From Locusta migratoria (lineage: Eukaryota > Arthropoda > Insecta > Orthoptera > Acrididae): 64,000 nucleotides of DNA. Shown here piece after piece: positions 1-12,074 of the stretch. The notes beneath the pieces are model-generated. The model did not search any database and was not told the origin of the DNA. It saw nothing but the letters and a program-made list of their open reading frames with translations. Position numbers and translations under genes: made by a program. Location: positions 478,171,150 to 478,235,149 of the forward strand of contig CM048748.1 in the NCBI GenBank assembly GCA_026315105.1. Direction: 5' to 3'. Within the stretch, counting starts at the first letter, position 1; each line of letters opens with the position of its first letter.

Positions 1-225
1 CTGGAGGGAGACGTGCTTTAAGACAGTCCGTGTAGTCGCTCTGGCTGCAACGTTGTGTAAGCTGAGAGGTCTAAACCGCCTACCTAGAGGACAGTCGGCA
101 TTCAGCCGTGGTCGTGAGCGGATCGGCTCGGCTTGCCGAGTTGCTCCGCTAGCGCGTGTTTGTTTACTTCCGCTTCGCGTCGCGCCGTAGCGTATTAAGT
201 CTTGTGTCCGTCTTCCGCGAACAAC

Positions 226-1522
226 ATGGCGCATACATATCGCCGAGCGACCCTTAAAGTTTCCTTTCTTGCCGATCACGTGCGACCCAGGGGTCATGAA
301 GTTGAAACGTTCATACGTGAAGAAATTCGTTTACATCCTCGTGATGTTGTTGGTATCCACTTTTCGATCACGAGCAGTGTCGTTTATATTAAAATGACGA
401 ATGCCGAGGTGTGTGAGGACGTTATTCGCAGACATGCCAATGGTCTTAAGTTCAAATATTCTGATGGACACGTAGGAGAGGTGTCACTCGAACTTGCAGA
501 GTACGGTCTTCGTACGATTCGAGTATTTGAACTTCCTTTTGAACTCCCACAGGAAGTCGTCGTCTCGGCTTTCAAACCATACGGTAAAGTTATCGGTTAT
601 CTAGAAGAAAAATGGCAAACCTTCAGCACATACCGTGTTCTCAATGGTGTGCGACAGGTAAAAATTGAATTAAAGAAACACGTGCCGTCGTACTTAACAA
701 TTGGTGGAGTGCGAGCCTAACTATGTACGATGGTCAACCCGAACTTGTTCAGTCTGCGGCCAGGAAGGCCACGTCAGATCAGAATGCATGCAAAGGCGGA
801 TTGTACAGACGCCGATCGGAGAAGTATCCCCAGCTGTGACCACACCACTCCCTGTCACCTATGCCAAAGTCGTCCATGATGCGAGTGCTACTTCTCAAGT
901 AATTTCTGATCTGTCTCCGACATCCACACGGGATACGGCAGATACCGAAGAGAAACCTCCCTCAACGCCGCCAATGTCAGATCTTGCACAGTCGACTCTT
1001 CCGAGTACAGTGGACGCTCCTGTGGCTCCGATGCATGTTGATCCGGGAGTTGTGCCTAACTCTGCCTTCCTAGAGACTGGACCGGTGACTGATGAAAGCC
1101 GCCCACCGTCGGATTCTGAACAACACGTTCGTAAACAACGATCGCCAAGGAAGAGGAAGAAACGCAGCCTTACTTCTTCTGATGATTCTCCTTTTAGAAT
1201 GGATACCAGAAATGCTGACGAGGAAGACATCCAGCAGCTGACCGATGGAAAGGTGTCTGATGCAGATGGCACGCCCCAGGCGCCTTCCATGTACGCTCCC
1301 TCGTCCGTACAGCCGCTGACTCCAGCACAGGTGGCTGATAACGTACATCACTCGGAGGCGATGAGAGACCCCTGTCATCAACCGGCCGATGCATATGGCA
1401 GCTGTCTTACCACCGCCTCTGCATCCTGGGCAGAAGATACAGAGATAGAGACGATGGGAGTGGATGGTGCTACTGATGGGGCATTCCCGTCGGCTGCGCC
1501 TGCCACTGAACACTCCCTGTAA
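226..1522 (+). pseudogene. LINE ORF1, RRM-like + CCHC zinc knuckle, frameshifted
   Basis: ORF1 proteins of this LINE group bind element RNA and act with ORF2 in target-primed reverse transcription. I start at the ATG at 226 because its protein (MAHTYRR) aligns with the start of copy 2 (MANSVRKN). Residues 1-165 resemble two tandem RRM-like folds (IRVFELPFELP, FKPYGKVIGY). The frame closes at 718-720 and resumes in another frame near 705, a small indel. It then reads CSVCGQEGHVRSEC, a C-x2-C-x4-H-x4-C knuckle, followed by a Ser/Pro/Thr-rich stretch with a basic patch (PRKRKKRS) near 1150-1180. The stop is 1520-1522. About 430 residues before disruption, normal for the group. Dead copy. Confidence 0.75.
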
Positions 1523-1560
1523 TGGCCACTGCTTGAGCAATCACAGATGTTTAGCGACGC

Positions 1561-4500
1561 GTGTCTGCAGAAGGCGAAGCCCGTCCTGTACCATCCAGAA
1601 CACCTTGTCAGCATTATCGTATTGCCACGATTAACGTCGCCACCACTCGTGCCCAACACAAACTGGAGCTACTCCGCGATATGATTTATTGTGCAGATAT
1701 TGACATCGCACTCCTTCAGGAAGTGTACGTCGCCGATTTTTCCGCGCCATATGGGTTCACGACTTATATCTCACATGCCTCTGACAACGGTAGTGGTGTG
1801 GCTATCATATTTCGAGACGGTCTCCCAGCCGAAAATGTTATGTACCTCCCCAAAGCCAGAAGTATGGCTCTCACGCTCTTTGGTGTACGCATTGTGAATG
1901 TATATGCACCGTCAGGTTCCGGCCACCGCCAGGAACGAAATACTTTCTTCGCAGAAGAGGTTACGCCACTATTCTTAGGACCACATGATGATATGATACT
2001 AGGTGGTGACTTCAACTCTACGCAGCGACCTCAGGACCAATTACCACGCCACTCACCGTGCGCGGCTCTTGAACCTATCCTCAATCGCCTATCACTTATC
2101 GACACATGGCGCCATGTCCACGGTGATCGTCTGGGTTTTACCTATTACACCGCACATTCCTCGAGCCGACTGGATCGCATTTACATCTCGCGACCCCTAA
2201 TAGGGGGCACTCGACGGGCGGAAATATGGCCTGTTGCTTTCCCTGATCATGAGGCTTATTTTTTAGATGTAGTTCTCAGTCGGCAGGCTGTGTGGCACGG
2301 AAGAGGATTATGGTAATTGAACGTAGCACTTCTTGCTTCGCCAGAATGTCGTCGGATAATAGAAGACACATGGACCACATGTCAAAGTCGCCTACTAATG
2401 TATCCGTCAACCTTATCCTGGTGGGTCAAGTGTGGAAAACCCGCTATCCGCAAAACTCTGATGCGATATGGTAAAGATGTTGCAAATTGGAGAAAAAGCA
2501 CGATGGACTTTTACTGCAGGATCCTACGGGACTGTTCATTGATGCCTATCTCCCCAGAGCGCCAGATAATGATGAAACGTGCTAAAGCCCAGATATCTAT
2601 TCTCATGCGAAGGCATTTGGACGGAGCGGTAGCACGATTCGTAGTACTGATAGTATGCCTCACGAACACCCATCGATGTACCATATACTCAATGACCGAC
2701 GCTATCGATGGAGGAAGTTGATTTATGTCCTAACGGACGAGCAAGGGAGACGATACGATACACATTCTACCTTCGAACATGCGCTTTATCCTCATTACCA
2801 ACAGCTCTATGCAGAAGTTCCACATTCGCCAGAGCTGATTGAGGAAGTATCACATCTCACCTTCGGTGCTGTTCCAGGAGATGATGAGGCAATGGAACTG
2901 GTTGCGGGCGTAACTTCTGATGAAGTCCTCAATTCGATACGGGCAGGATCCGTTAATCGCTCCCCAGGACCTGACGGTCTCCCGCTTGAATTTTATCGTA
3001 CGTTCTGCAATCTTCTTATACCCACCTTCACTTCCATTTGTCAGGAGCTGATGTCTCCGGAGGTGCGCATTCCAGATGCCTTTACGGAAGGGATCATTGT
3101 TCCTGTGCACAAGCCCCATGGCGGTATCGGCATCAGTGATTATCGCCCCATCACACTCCTTAACAGTGATATGAAGATCTTCACTCGCCTTTTGGCCGCA
3201 CGCCTCATACACGCTGCTCGATATGTCGTGTCGTCAGACCAAGCATCCTTGGGAGGAGACAATAATATCCATACCGCTTTATGTCGATACAGGGACGGGC
3301 ACAACGCCTCTCCGGTGCACTTGCGTCGTTGGATTTCAGCCAGGCTTTTGATCGAGTAGATCATTCCTTTCTTATGACTGTCCTACGTCATATGGGTTTC
3401 CCAGACGTGATAATTACCGTGGTGATGCACCTACTGAGGGGTGCTTCATCCAGAGTCCTTTACAATGGCAGACTAACCCCACCGATCGTAATTGGTCGCT
3501 CTATACGACATGGTTGCCCGCTTTCGGCGCTCATGTATGCCTTCGCCTTGGAACCCTTGCTCTGTGGCCTTTGGCAACGTTTGATGGGGTTACCCATTGA
3601 TGGCTACTGATTCTGTTGTCCAGCCTATGCTGACGATTTAGTCATCTATATAAGTGATATTGATGAAGTCCGGGCAGCCTTGACTTGGGTCGCGACATAT
3701 GGCGAGGCTTCGGGTAGCTTTCTCAATGTCCGTAAGTCGCACGTTATGTTTATCGGCACAGGTTTCGCTGCTGGGTGCACTGCGCCCCTCGTCACCCAAG
3801 ATACCATCCGCTGTTCAGGCATTGACGTTTCGGCTGATCTCCGGCGTTCGGCCGTTTCCAACTGCCGACGCCTACTTCAGCAAATGAGGGCTGGTCTTAT
3901 TGATCATCGGCTAAGATCCCTGGATATTCTTCAGCGAGTTCGATATGTTAATGTCTATATCGCATCCCGCGTTCCCCTTGTCGCACAGGTTTTCCCATTT
4001 CCTCTCACCATTGCCTCATTCGTCAGCAATGGCTTGTTGTTCAAAGTTAATTATGAATCGCTCACCCTTCCCCGTGACCGTGGGGGGTTCGGTCTGTATC
4101 ACGTACCGGATAGAGCTCGTGCCCTCTTTATTAGCTCCCAGATGACGGTACGGACACGTTGCCGGACGAGCCTTACTGGTCTTCTATTGTCGACTTATAC
4201 GCCGGCCTCGCTGTCAGCTCCGGTCATGCTGTCGGTTATTCCAGTTCCTTTCCATTATATCAGATATTTTATTCTCGAGCTTAGCTATCTCCACCTCAAC
4301 TTGTCCAACCCGTACTTACTCAAAACTAAAGCTCTCTATGATTTTCTACAAAGAAGTCTACCATCAAACCCGATTGAACAAAAGTTTCCCCAGTTTGACT
4401 GGTGCTCCATCTGGCGTTCTGTATTTGCTTCTTTTCTTGATTCTGATGTACAGTCGGTCTGTTACCTTTTTGTCAATCGTAAGCATATTTGCAGATTTTG

Positions 4501-4912
4501 CCTTCATCGCATCCACCTCGCCGAATCACCTCTCTGTCCCAGGTGTGTGGTGGCTGACACGGACGAACATCGTTTTGTTTGCGGTACTGCTGCTGACGTT
4601 TGGCAACTGATTCGCCGTATTATAGCTTTCCTCACGAGAACTATTCCAGAGAGTGTTACTCCTCATTCGTTATTATTTCCGGACCGAGTGTATTTTCCAA
4701 AGGCTAAGACCAATGCGGTGAATTGGATTCGCGGACATGCCATACACTATCTTTTTGGACACAATGCAAAATCGAAAGTTGATTTTTAGACTTATCTCAC
4801 GGATCGCCGTTACAGAGTTGTACGACATCCTAAATACAGACAATACTTTTAAAACTTCCTTCGGAGTACCTTCAACGACCCTCCCCGCAGCTGGAATGTG
4901 TTCAGTCAATAG
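1561..4912 (+). pseudogene. LINE ORF2 (APE endonuclease, reverse transcriptase), broken
   Basis: Encodes the element's nicking endonuclease and reverse transcriptase. Endonuclease boxes are visible: TINVATTRAQ, LLQEVYV, VNVYAPSGSG, LGGDFN, SRLDRIYIS, and PDHE where SDH is usual. RT boxes: RPITLLNSDMKIF, LDFSQAFDRVDH, RHGCPLSALMYAFALEPLL, and AYADDLVIY with YADD at 3626-3637. The C-terminal motif is CPRC-x7-H-x3-C. Damage: in-frame TAA at 2314-2316, a frameshift near 2640, a second near 3280, TGA at 3608-3610, TAG at 4787-4789 and a TAA near 4850. Similarity to the tail of copy 3 continues to about 4912, so the stop at 4789 is premature. The first codon available at 1561 is GTG, so the true start is unclear. 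Confidence 0.8.
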
Positions 4913-5313
4913 AGAAGAAATTTAAATGTTTGAACTGCTGACCCTCCTTGAACTGTTCAACGGAATGCACATTCTACGAGAAGCCGTGACTGAACTTACT
5001 AGCCGCAGGGAACCGAGATCTTCTGAACTATAAAACGAACATCAAGATCTATTAAATAAAAACAAAATAAATAAAAATAATGAAATAAAATCATAAAAAT
5101 GTGACTAAAGAGAATTTATTTGTTTCGTCTCCTACACATTCCCCTTCCTTTTTTTCTTTCTGTTCCCTTATGTAGTTAAGTTTCCAGGAGTAGTTTTAGT
5201 TAGGCGCCAATGCCTGTAGAGGTTGAGGTTCTTATTTTATTAGGGTCAAAGTGGTGGTGGCACTTTAGTTTCATTTTCTTTTGTAGTTCCTTCCCCCCCC
5301 CCCAAAAAAAAAA
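4913..5313 (+). other. LINE copy 1 3' UTR and A-tail
   Basis: Non-coding tail of copy 1. It contains an A/T-rich stretch near 5050-5100 with several AATAAA-like words, then ends in a C-run and an A-run. The A-run is followed directly by a tRNA-like half, so 5313 is taken as the insertion junction. Confidence 0.6.
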
Positions 5314-5358
5314 GACCTTGTAGATAGGATATCCTAGGTTCGAATCCTGGCCACAGCA
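5314..5358 (+). repeat. tRNA-like 3' half (T-arm and acceptor strand)
   Basis: The sequence has a clean RNA polymerase III B box, GGTTCGAATCC, at 5337-5347. T-stem CTAGG (5334-5338) pairs with CCTGG (5346-5350) around loop TTCGAAT. A 7-nt acceptor strand (CCACAGC) and an A follow. There is no D-arm or A box upstream because LINE sequence is there instead. It is either the 3' part of a tRNA or tRNA-derived SINE into which the LINE inserted, or a chance neighbour. Confidence 0.5.
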
Positions 5359-5360
5359 TT

Positions 5361-6345
5361 AATTTTAATTCAATGCCCCTCCTTATGTTTAATACCTTTG
5401 GTATAACGAGATATTTTATTTACGCCCACTCTCTTTTTCCTAAAGGTTGTACTAGTCTGGGAAAAGTCTTAGTTCTACAGTCTGAACCTCATGCCATATT
5501 AGACAGGGGAGATATCCACTGCGCTTGGATAGCTACTGAAATAGGCATTCTATTTTAAAGCTATCTTCCCCAAAATTCTGTGATTTTTTCTCGTTTATTA
5601 CTCTCGAAAGAAGTCCAACTTAAGAGAATGGTCCATCAGCGAATGTGTGGTCCCCATTCCCCTTCCCCCACAACATCACTCGCTGTCTTCCCGCTCTTTC
5701 CTACTGCTACTGCTGCTTTCTCCATAGCTGTTTCTGACAGTATTAGTAACCCTATCTCTTTTTCTTCTCGACAGATCAGAACAACATTACTTATTACAAC
5801 TTCTTCAAAGGAACGTATTCTTTCCATACGTATATTAGAGCGACGCCTATCCATTTCAGCAGACGGTAAGAATACGCAGCCACACTATCACAATAACATG
5901 ATTTTACAATGCCGAGCACAGTGCATCGATCGATACTGTCGGGCACCCTCGACCCCATCTGACCGCAAACAAAACTTAGTTCCGCGTTCCGCCGTCCGCA
6001 GTTGTAGAGTGAACCGGTGACACCGGCAGACGGAGGCACTCAGAAGCAGATGACGGGTCCATTGTCTGCAGAGGTGGCGCCCACTGAATGCTGATGAGCT
6101 GGCGGTGTCGCTGCCGCACGTCTCCACTGGCTAGAAGCCTCACATTAGCCGGAGTGCTTCCTCTGCCGTGGCTCTGGGCGCGTAGCCGAGTGACTCGCAC
6201 CCCAATCATCTTTTTGCTAGGAAGACTCAAGCCACTCATAGGCTGTCAAGGGGTGACCCATTCCAGACCTGTACGTGCTACTGTCAGTTAAGTTCTGGAG
6301 CTTGACGCCTGGAGGATAGGCGCAAATACGACTCTGTATGTTGCA
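5361..6345. other. no recognisable gene
   Basis: I see only short frames without family resemblance. The first half is A/T-rich; 6000-6290 is GC-richer with no motif I recognise. Confidence 0.5.
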
Positions 6346-6655
6346 CACGCTGCCACATTCCGTGGTTATGGTATATCGCCCCAAATTTGCGACTGGATAG
6401 GGGATTTCCTGTCAGAGAAGACACAATTAGTAGTAATCGATGGTAAGGCATCGACTAAAACAGAGGTGATATCGGGCGTTCCAGGGCTATGTTTTTGGTC
6501 CTCTGCTATTCCTTATTTCCTTTAAAGATTGAGGGGAAAATCTAAGAAGCTCTCTTAGGTTGTTTGCAGATGACACCGTCATTTACCGTCTAGTAAAATC
6601 ATCTGAAGATAAAAACCAACTGTAGAACGATCTGAATAAGATATCACTTGAAAGA
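6346..6655 (+). mobile_element. CR1/Jockey-group LINE fragment (RT palm)
   Basis: A short internal piece of the same LINE family as 32031-33027 and 41571-43505. Translation in shifting frames gives YGISPQICDW-like, then DFLSEKTQLVVIDGKAST, then a damaged SGVPQGS box and a damaged LRLFADD box near 6560. It has neither 5' nor 3' end. At nucleotide level it is closer to 32031 than to 41571. Confidence 0.75.
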
Positions 6656-7181
6656 TGGCTGCCTGCCGTCTTCCCTAGGTTTTTAACCTTGTAATTTATC
6701 TAAGTTCACTAGACGGCCCATTTTGCTAAACGAGAACCCCTTTCGTTCGGAGGCATGAGGAATAGCATTTCATTTCAAGTTTCTAAATATTATTTTCTGT
6801 AATACTGTGTTAATATTGCTGGGATTTTATTATGCTAATAATTTATCATTGTGCCTATGAATGTGGCAATATGTACGGTTTCTCCGTGACGCCACTGTCC
6901 TTGTGAGAATGTGTACTTGCTTTATTCTGTATGTGCATGTATGAGTATCTTCTAGCATGGCACTCTGAGTGTATGTATGGGAATTTTCGTCTTCGGCTGC
7001 TGGCTGCGCGCTTTGCATCTCTGGCTTCGAGACGATAAATAGTCGTTACCAACCTCTGATTTTGATGCTACCAAAGAGGTTCTTCCACCCTTTGGTTACA
7101 AGTTGGGTTGGCAATGCCCGCTAGCGAGCGCGAGTTTCAGCTCTCCCCACCACCTCGGCTTTTCCTGGGGTTTATACCGAT
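6656..7181. other. no recognisable gene
   Basis: A/T-rich sequence without coding signal or repeat structure that I can identify. Confidence 0.45.
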
Positions 7182-7318
7182 TGAGCTATGTGTTATGCTC
7201 TTTTGTTCTTGGGTCAGCAACCTTCGTGGGCGTGAGGTGAACAGTTCACCAAAGTTTCATTGCAATCGAGTGAATGGTTTATGAACACATAGAGGACATA
7301 CAGACAAGCATTCATTTA
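7182..7318. repeat. Dispersed repeat, second copy at 53572-53708
   Basis: About 137 bp is shared with 53572-53708 in the same orientation (common words TGCTCTTTTGTT, TTCGTGGGCGT, AAGTTTCATTGCAATC, GAATGGTTTATGAA, AGAGGACAT). The two copies differ at roughly one base in eight. Family unknown. Confidence 0.7.
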
Positions 7319-7915
7319 TATACATGGTCACCTGCTTCATCACAGCCGCATTTGCAAGGATTTGTGAGACCAGACGTGTCAATAAGAAATGTTGACAACC
7401 GGGTACAAGCAGTGGGACTTCGGAAGCGCACACCCCCAGCTTGTCTACCAGTCACGACAGAGCTTCAACGTGCACGGTACGGCTGCTGTCATCGGAGGAC
7501 CACTTGGAACTTCAGCGATGAGAGCACACTCTGTCTTCACGTAAGGTACGGTCGTTTGCAAGTACAAGGCGGAACTGTCGAACACTGTCCCGTAGAGTGC
7601 ATTCGTGCAAGTACCGCAGGCCTTATGGTCAGGGGTGCGACATGCTACAACTCTCGTTCATGTTCGGTGTTTGCGGATTAACGACGACCAGCGCTAGGTA
7701 CGTGCTGAATATTATAAGACGCGTGTTTCTGCCACTCTAACAACAGGAGGGTTATGCTTACTTCCAACAGGATAATTCTCCCCCGCATACCGCGTGTGAA
7801 TCTTGACGCACCCTTCAAGAAGAACAGAAATTTTTCTGACCACCTCCACAAGCAACGCACTTGTTTCCGATAGAGCACGTGCAGGCTATGGTCAGACGAC
7901 AACCCACAACTCTTA
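7319..7915 (+). pseudogene. Tc1/mariner-superfamily transposase relic
   Basis: Broken DDE transposase of the Tc1 type, a DNA cut-and-paste enzyme. The frame reads WNFSDES (first Asp, codon 7517-7519), then GLMVRGATCYNSRS, which corresponds to the family's GVMVWGAISY. In another frame it reads YFQQDNSPPHTA (second Asp, 7771-7773) and then PIEHVQ (Glu, 7873-7875). The spacing of 34 codons between the second Asp and the Glu fits a DD34E-type transposase despite indels. No terminal inverted repeat could be placed. It meets the Gypsy element near 7915. Confidence 0.7.
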
Positions 7916-7924
7916 CAGGAGTGC

Positions 7925-10900
7925 TTCATGCACAGCACGTGAACAATGTCTCTTCTTTTTATTCGTTTCGACGACGGCTCATAATCCTCAACTTCGTATG
8001 TGACGTCTGCCAGGCGGCGTATACACGATACGGACCAAAGTATCGCTTCAATAACTTTTCTGACAAAAAATCAAGTGTTTGTTAAGCTTATGGGACTTAA
8101 CTACGGGGTCATCAATCCCCAAACTTACAAACTACTTACCAACTACCTTATACTAAGGACGGCACAAATATCCATGCCCGAGGGGATATTCGAACCCCCG
8201 ACCGTAGTGGCCGTGCAGACCGTGACTGGATCGCCTCAGTCCCCTCGGCCAACGCGGCCGGCAACTTTTCTGACAGTCCAACCTTCCCTACAGAGGTAAA
8301 AATCCATACAAGATCTCCTGGGCTGTTCACAACATGTCGGTGCTTGTCGTTATGCCGCTGACGGTCCTTCTCCTGGGCGTCCAGTGTCCGTATGCGAGCC
8401 AGCTGTCTTGCTTCTTCGACCCTGGTGATGAGCTGCCTAACATAGTTATCCTGAGTGTCATCCGGTTGGAACGGAAACAGCGTATCAATTGTCGTCACAG
8501 CTCCACGGCCATGGAGCAGGAAAAACGGCTTGAAGCCTGTGGTGCCTTGCGGTATTTTATGAAAATGTCATGACTGGCAGAATTATATCACAATCCTTCT
8601 GTTCAACATCGACGTTCATCGACAGCATATCGGCTAACGTCTTGTTACAACGTTCCGTAAGACCATTTGTCTGAGGATGGTATGCAGTTGTCATTCTGTG
8701 GAGAACGTCGCACCGTAACATGACCTCTGATACTAGTTTTGACTGGAATATTTTTTCCACAATCATATATTATGACACGTGGTGCTCCATGCTTCAAAAT
8801 AATGTCTTCTACAAGGAATTTTGCGATCTCTGGAGCTTCTGCAGTCGGCACAGGTTTGGTGACAGCGTAGCGAGTGAGGTAGTCAGTGCAGACTATTATC
8901 CATCAGGTAGTGGTTATAGACTTCGGGAACCTCCATAAAAGATCGATCCCAACTCGGTGGAGTGGGACTCATGCAGGTGGAATCAGTACGAGATGGCCTG
9001 GAGGTAATTGCGACACATGCTTCCGTCGCTGGCACTTTTTACAGTGACTCACATAGTGCTTGACAGATCGGTAGAGACCTTTCCAGTAATACCTGCGTCT
9101 GATTCTGTCTAGGGTCTTCACGAATCCCAGATGACCGGATACTGGAGCATCGTAGAAATATTTGAGAATAGATGGCTGGAGTTGAGATGGAAAGACCAGT
9201 AGCCATTTGGGGCCCAGTGGATCGTAGTTGCTCTTAAACAATGTTCCGTTTATAAGTTGGAACTCTCCATTGGTCGGTTCTCCTTTCTCCAAGGCCTTTC
9301 TCCTCCAATAGTGCAGGATCTTCCCTCTGTTCAGCTGTAACGTCATCTAATTCAGCGAGGGCAGAAATTTCAGTCATGCTGTTATGTTCCACTAGTGGAT
9401 TCCTCGAAAGGCAGTCGGCATCCTTATATTTGCTCCCGTTCTTGAATACCACTGTGACATCGTACACTTCGAGTCTTAGTGCCCAATTTGCTAGTCGTCC
9501 TGATGCATCCTTCAAGCTAGTCAGCCAACACGAAGAATTGTGGTCTGTCACGACGGTGAATGGTTTGCCGAATAAATACGGCCGGAACTTGTTGATAGCC
9601 CAGATAACTGCGAGGCATTGTTGCTCATTTGTAGAGTAGTTTATCTCTGACTTTGATAGTACTTTTGATGCGTAGGGTATCACTTTTTCAGCACCTTCCT
9701 GAACTTGTACAAGCACTGCACCAATCCCATAGCTACTGGCGTCTGTGTGAAGTTCCGTTTCTGTATTCTCGTCCTACAATGCTAGAACTGGTGCGGAAGT
9801 TGGAGCCTCCTTAAGTGCCCGGAAAGCTCTTTCTTCTTCTCCCTGCAGAAGTTCTTGTAATAGACGTGCCTTGTTACAAAATCCTTTTATGAAACGTCGG
9901 TAGTATGAGCACAGACCGAGATAACTTTTCACATCACGAATGTGCTGAGGAGTTGGAAATTCTGTGACTGCCCTTACTTTATCTGGATCAGGACGGACAC
10001 CATCTCCGTTGACTAGGTACGCCAGGATTTAATCTCTTTGGCGACGAAGAGGCACTTATTTGGATTGAGGCGGAGTGCTGCAGCCTGAACACACTTCAGC
10101 ACAGTTGACAGGCGACTCAGATGTTCTTCAAATGTTTTCGAAAAAACAACAATGTCATCTAAATAGCAAAGACACGTCGTCCACTTAAGGTTTCGAAGCA
10201 AGTTGTCCATCATGCGTTCGAATGTGGCCGGAGCAATACATAATCCAAATGGCATTACTTCGAATCCATAGAGCCCGTCAAGTGTAATAAAAGCCGTCTT
10301 CTCACTGTCAGCTTCGTCAACTCGATTTGCCAGCAACATGTCTGCATGTCCATAGTTGAGAAGTACGTAGCTCTTCTCAGGCAGTCTAAGGTGTCGTCAA
10401 GGCGCGGCAGTGGGTAGACATCTTTCTTTGTGCTTTTGTTCAGCCGCCGATAGTCGACACAGAATCGCCACGTGCCATCCTTCGTCTTTACGAGGACCAC
10501 CGGAGACGACCAAGGACTCTCCGAAGGTTGAATGATGTCATCTCGCAACATCTTCTCCACTTCCTTCCGAATTATCCGTCTTTCAGCTGGCGACACTCTA
10601 TACGAACGCTGGCTAATTGGTGGATGATCCCCAGTATTGATACGACGCTTTATCGTTGTCGTTTCGTCTGACTTTTCACTTGCTGAGGAGTGAATGCACC
10701 TGGAAATTAACGTAGTATAGCTAACACCCGCTGGCGTTGTTCGTCGGTCAGTCCAGGCCCTATTGGTAGTTCCACGTTTGTTTCCTCCAGCGTGTTGTCT
10801 GTACTAACAGCAGAGCATGGGTCTTCGTTGATGACGTTGAGCTCGCCGTCCTGGATTGGTTCAGCTGTCCCTATACACATTCCTTTGGGGATAAATTGTG

Positions 10901-11486
10901 ACTGCTTGTGACAATTAGTGATCCAAATCTCTCCTCGACCTCCGGTAATGCCTATGATAGCAGCTGGTATGTAAATTTCTTTGGTCAGCCTGATGAACCT
11001 TTTCCTATCAACAAGCACTTCGCAGTTTAATCGCTCATCTGTGCTTGTGACTGCAACTCTTGTCATCGCCAACGGCGGTATCGTCACATTGTCAACGGCA
11101 AATAACTTCCCAGAAAATTCTGTATTACGTGTACCCGTCGGAACAACTTCTTCAATTTGCAGCTCAGATCTTCCACAGTCAATGAAAGCTTGGGATGCCT
11201 GAAGGAAGTCCCATCCGAGGATGACATTGTGACTACATTCTGTTAACACGACAAATTCAAACGGCTGGGTCCTGTTGTTGATGGTTATTCTTGCGACACA
11301 AGTTCCTGCTGGCTGGACGTACTTTCCATTCGCGACCTTCAGCACAGTTGCCCCCGTATCACAAAACATTGTCTTATTTAGTGTGCGGTGGTAATTATCC
11401 GATAATACAGAAAAAGAGGCTCCTGAATCCTCAAGTGCCCGGACAGGTTGGCCGTCGATTATGACGTTGGTGAGATTTCCCGACAT
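7925..11486 (-). pseudogene. Gypsy pol relic (PR-RT-RH-IN)
   Basis: Protease begins near 11486 with the catalytic motif DSGAS (codons 11418-11429) and later VILGWDFL. RT follows: SPWSSPVVLVKTKDGTWRFC, YRRLNKSTKKDVYPLP, PFGLCIAPATFERMM, and CYLDDIVVFSK with YLDD at 10154-10165. RNase H shows VIPYASKVLSKSE, VVTDHNSSCWL and DADCLSRNPL. The integrase zinc domain shows HYVSHCKKC, and core and C-terminal pieces show TTAYHPQTNGLTERCNKT, GDLVWIF and VGKVGLSEKL. Frames change several times between 7925 and 10600, so no polyprotein can be made. The C-terminal part resumes on the far side of the SINE (LSEKLL, then KRYFGPYRV). Confidence 0.85.
8066..8262 (-). mobile_element. tRNA-headed SINE, family A
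   Basis: Read on the minus strand it starts GCCGGCCGCG..., has a B box in GGGGGTTCGAAT, and continues into the shared tail (GGGACTGATGACCCC-type, then AACAAACA). Insertion is proven by a perfect 13-bp TSD, AACTTTTCTGACA, at 8053-8065 and 8263-8275. The duplicated bases lie in the Gypsy integrase frame (LSEKL), so the SINE is younger than the Gypsy element. Confidence 0.95.
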
Positions 11487-11529
11487 CTTAGCGACTGTTG
11501 TCCATGGAGGATTTTCATCTGTAGCGGCC

Positions 11530-12070
11530 TCACCTCCGTAGATGGTCGCCTCGCTTAGTTTTCCCGGCCGCGGCGGCTAGGGGAGCGGCTGGTACCTCTG
11601 TACGGCGACGGTGAACGGCTGCGGCGCATCGGGGAGCGACCTCGTCTAGGGTACAGTGATGGGCTTCTTCCCATAGGTCGCCTGAACTCATCAGCAGGTA
11701 ATTGCCTGGGATAGAACTGCTCTGATGGCTGACGTCTTGCGGCAAAATTATTGTCCAGGTAGAAATAAACGTTGGCCATGCAGATTGTATGGTCCCACCT
11801 GTTGTACTTGGCGACTCGGTCGAACTCTTTTAGCCATTTGTTGGGTGCCTGTCCAGCGTCTCTAGAGAACACCGACGGGTGTCTGATGTGCAGCTGGCTT
11901 ACCGTTGGTTTCGTGTCCATAGATCTTCTGAAAATACGGACTTTCCTAAGGATGTACTCAGTATATCCCTTGTATTCCGGTTCCAGTCCGTGTAAGCTAC
12001 GGCTTTTACGTTGCCTAGTCGGAGACACGGTGATGCAGCTGTTGCACAGGATACCCTGCGCCTCCACCAA
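11530..12070 (-). pseudogene. Gypsy gag relic with internal deletion
   Basis: The structural protein of the Gypsy element. It reads PNKWLKEFDRVAKYNRWDH, the start of a retrotransposon gag domain, then VYFYLDN. It jumps directly to an Arg/Ser-rich tail (RSPMRRSRSPSPYRG), so most of the capsid core is missing. The basic tail overlaps the region where a nucleocapsid would lie, but I see no CCHC knuckle. It lies directly upstream of the protease on the minus strand. Confidence 0.7.
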
Positions 12071-12074
12071 ACAA

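Larger units (their letters stand above)
1..5313 (+). mobile_element. L1/Tx1-group LINE, copy 1 (5' end may lie outside window)
   Basis: A non-LTR retrotransposon with two open reading frames in the usual order: an ORF1 with an RNA-binding domain and a CCHC zinc knuckle, then an ORF2 with an apurinic-type endonuclease, a reverse transcriptase with YADD, and a C-terminal CCHC motif. Bases 1-225 look like 5' UTR. The 3' UTR ends in 11 C followed by 10 A at 5293-5313. Assignment to the L1/Tx1 group rests on the ORF1/ORF2 architecture and on the RT box reading RPITLLNSDMKIF, typical of that group. It is related to copy 2 (12401-17669) and copy 3 (22148-23803). Several stops and frameshifts make it inactive. 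The exact 5' boundary cannot be fixed. Confidence 0.85.

Noticed and set aside
7274..7681. Host gene of 135 codons
   Set aside because: Contains Tc1 transposase motifs (WNFSDES, MVRGATCYNSRS).
8180..8262. tRNA gene calls at SINE heads (also 12336, 29575, 36262, 49090, 58040, 60975)
   Set aside because: A and B boxes are present, but each is attached to a repeat tail, has a TSD, and folds poorly in the anticodon arm. They are SINE heads.
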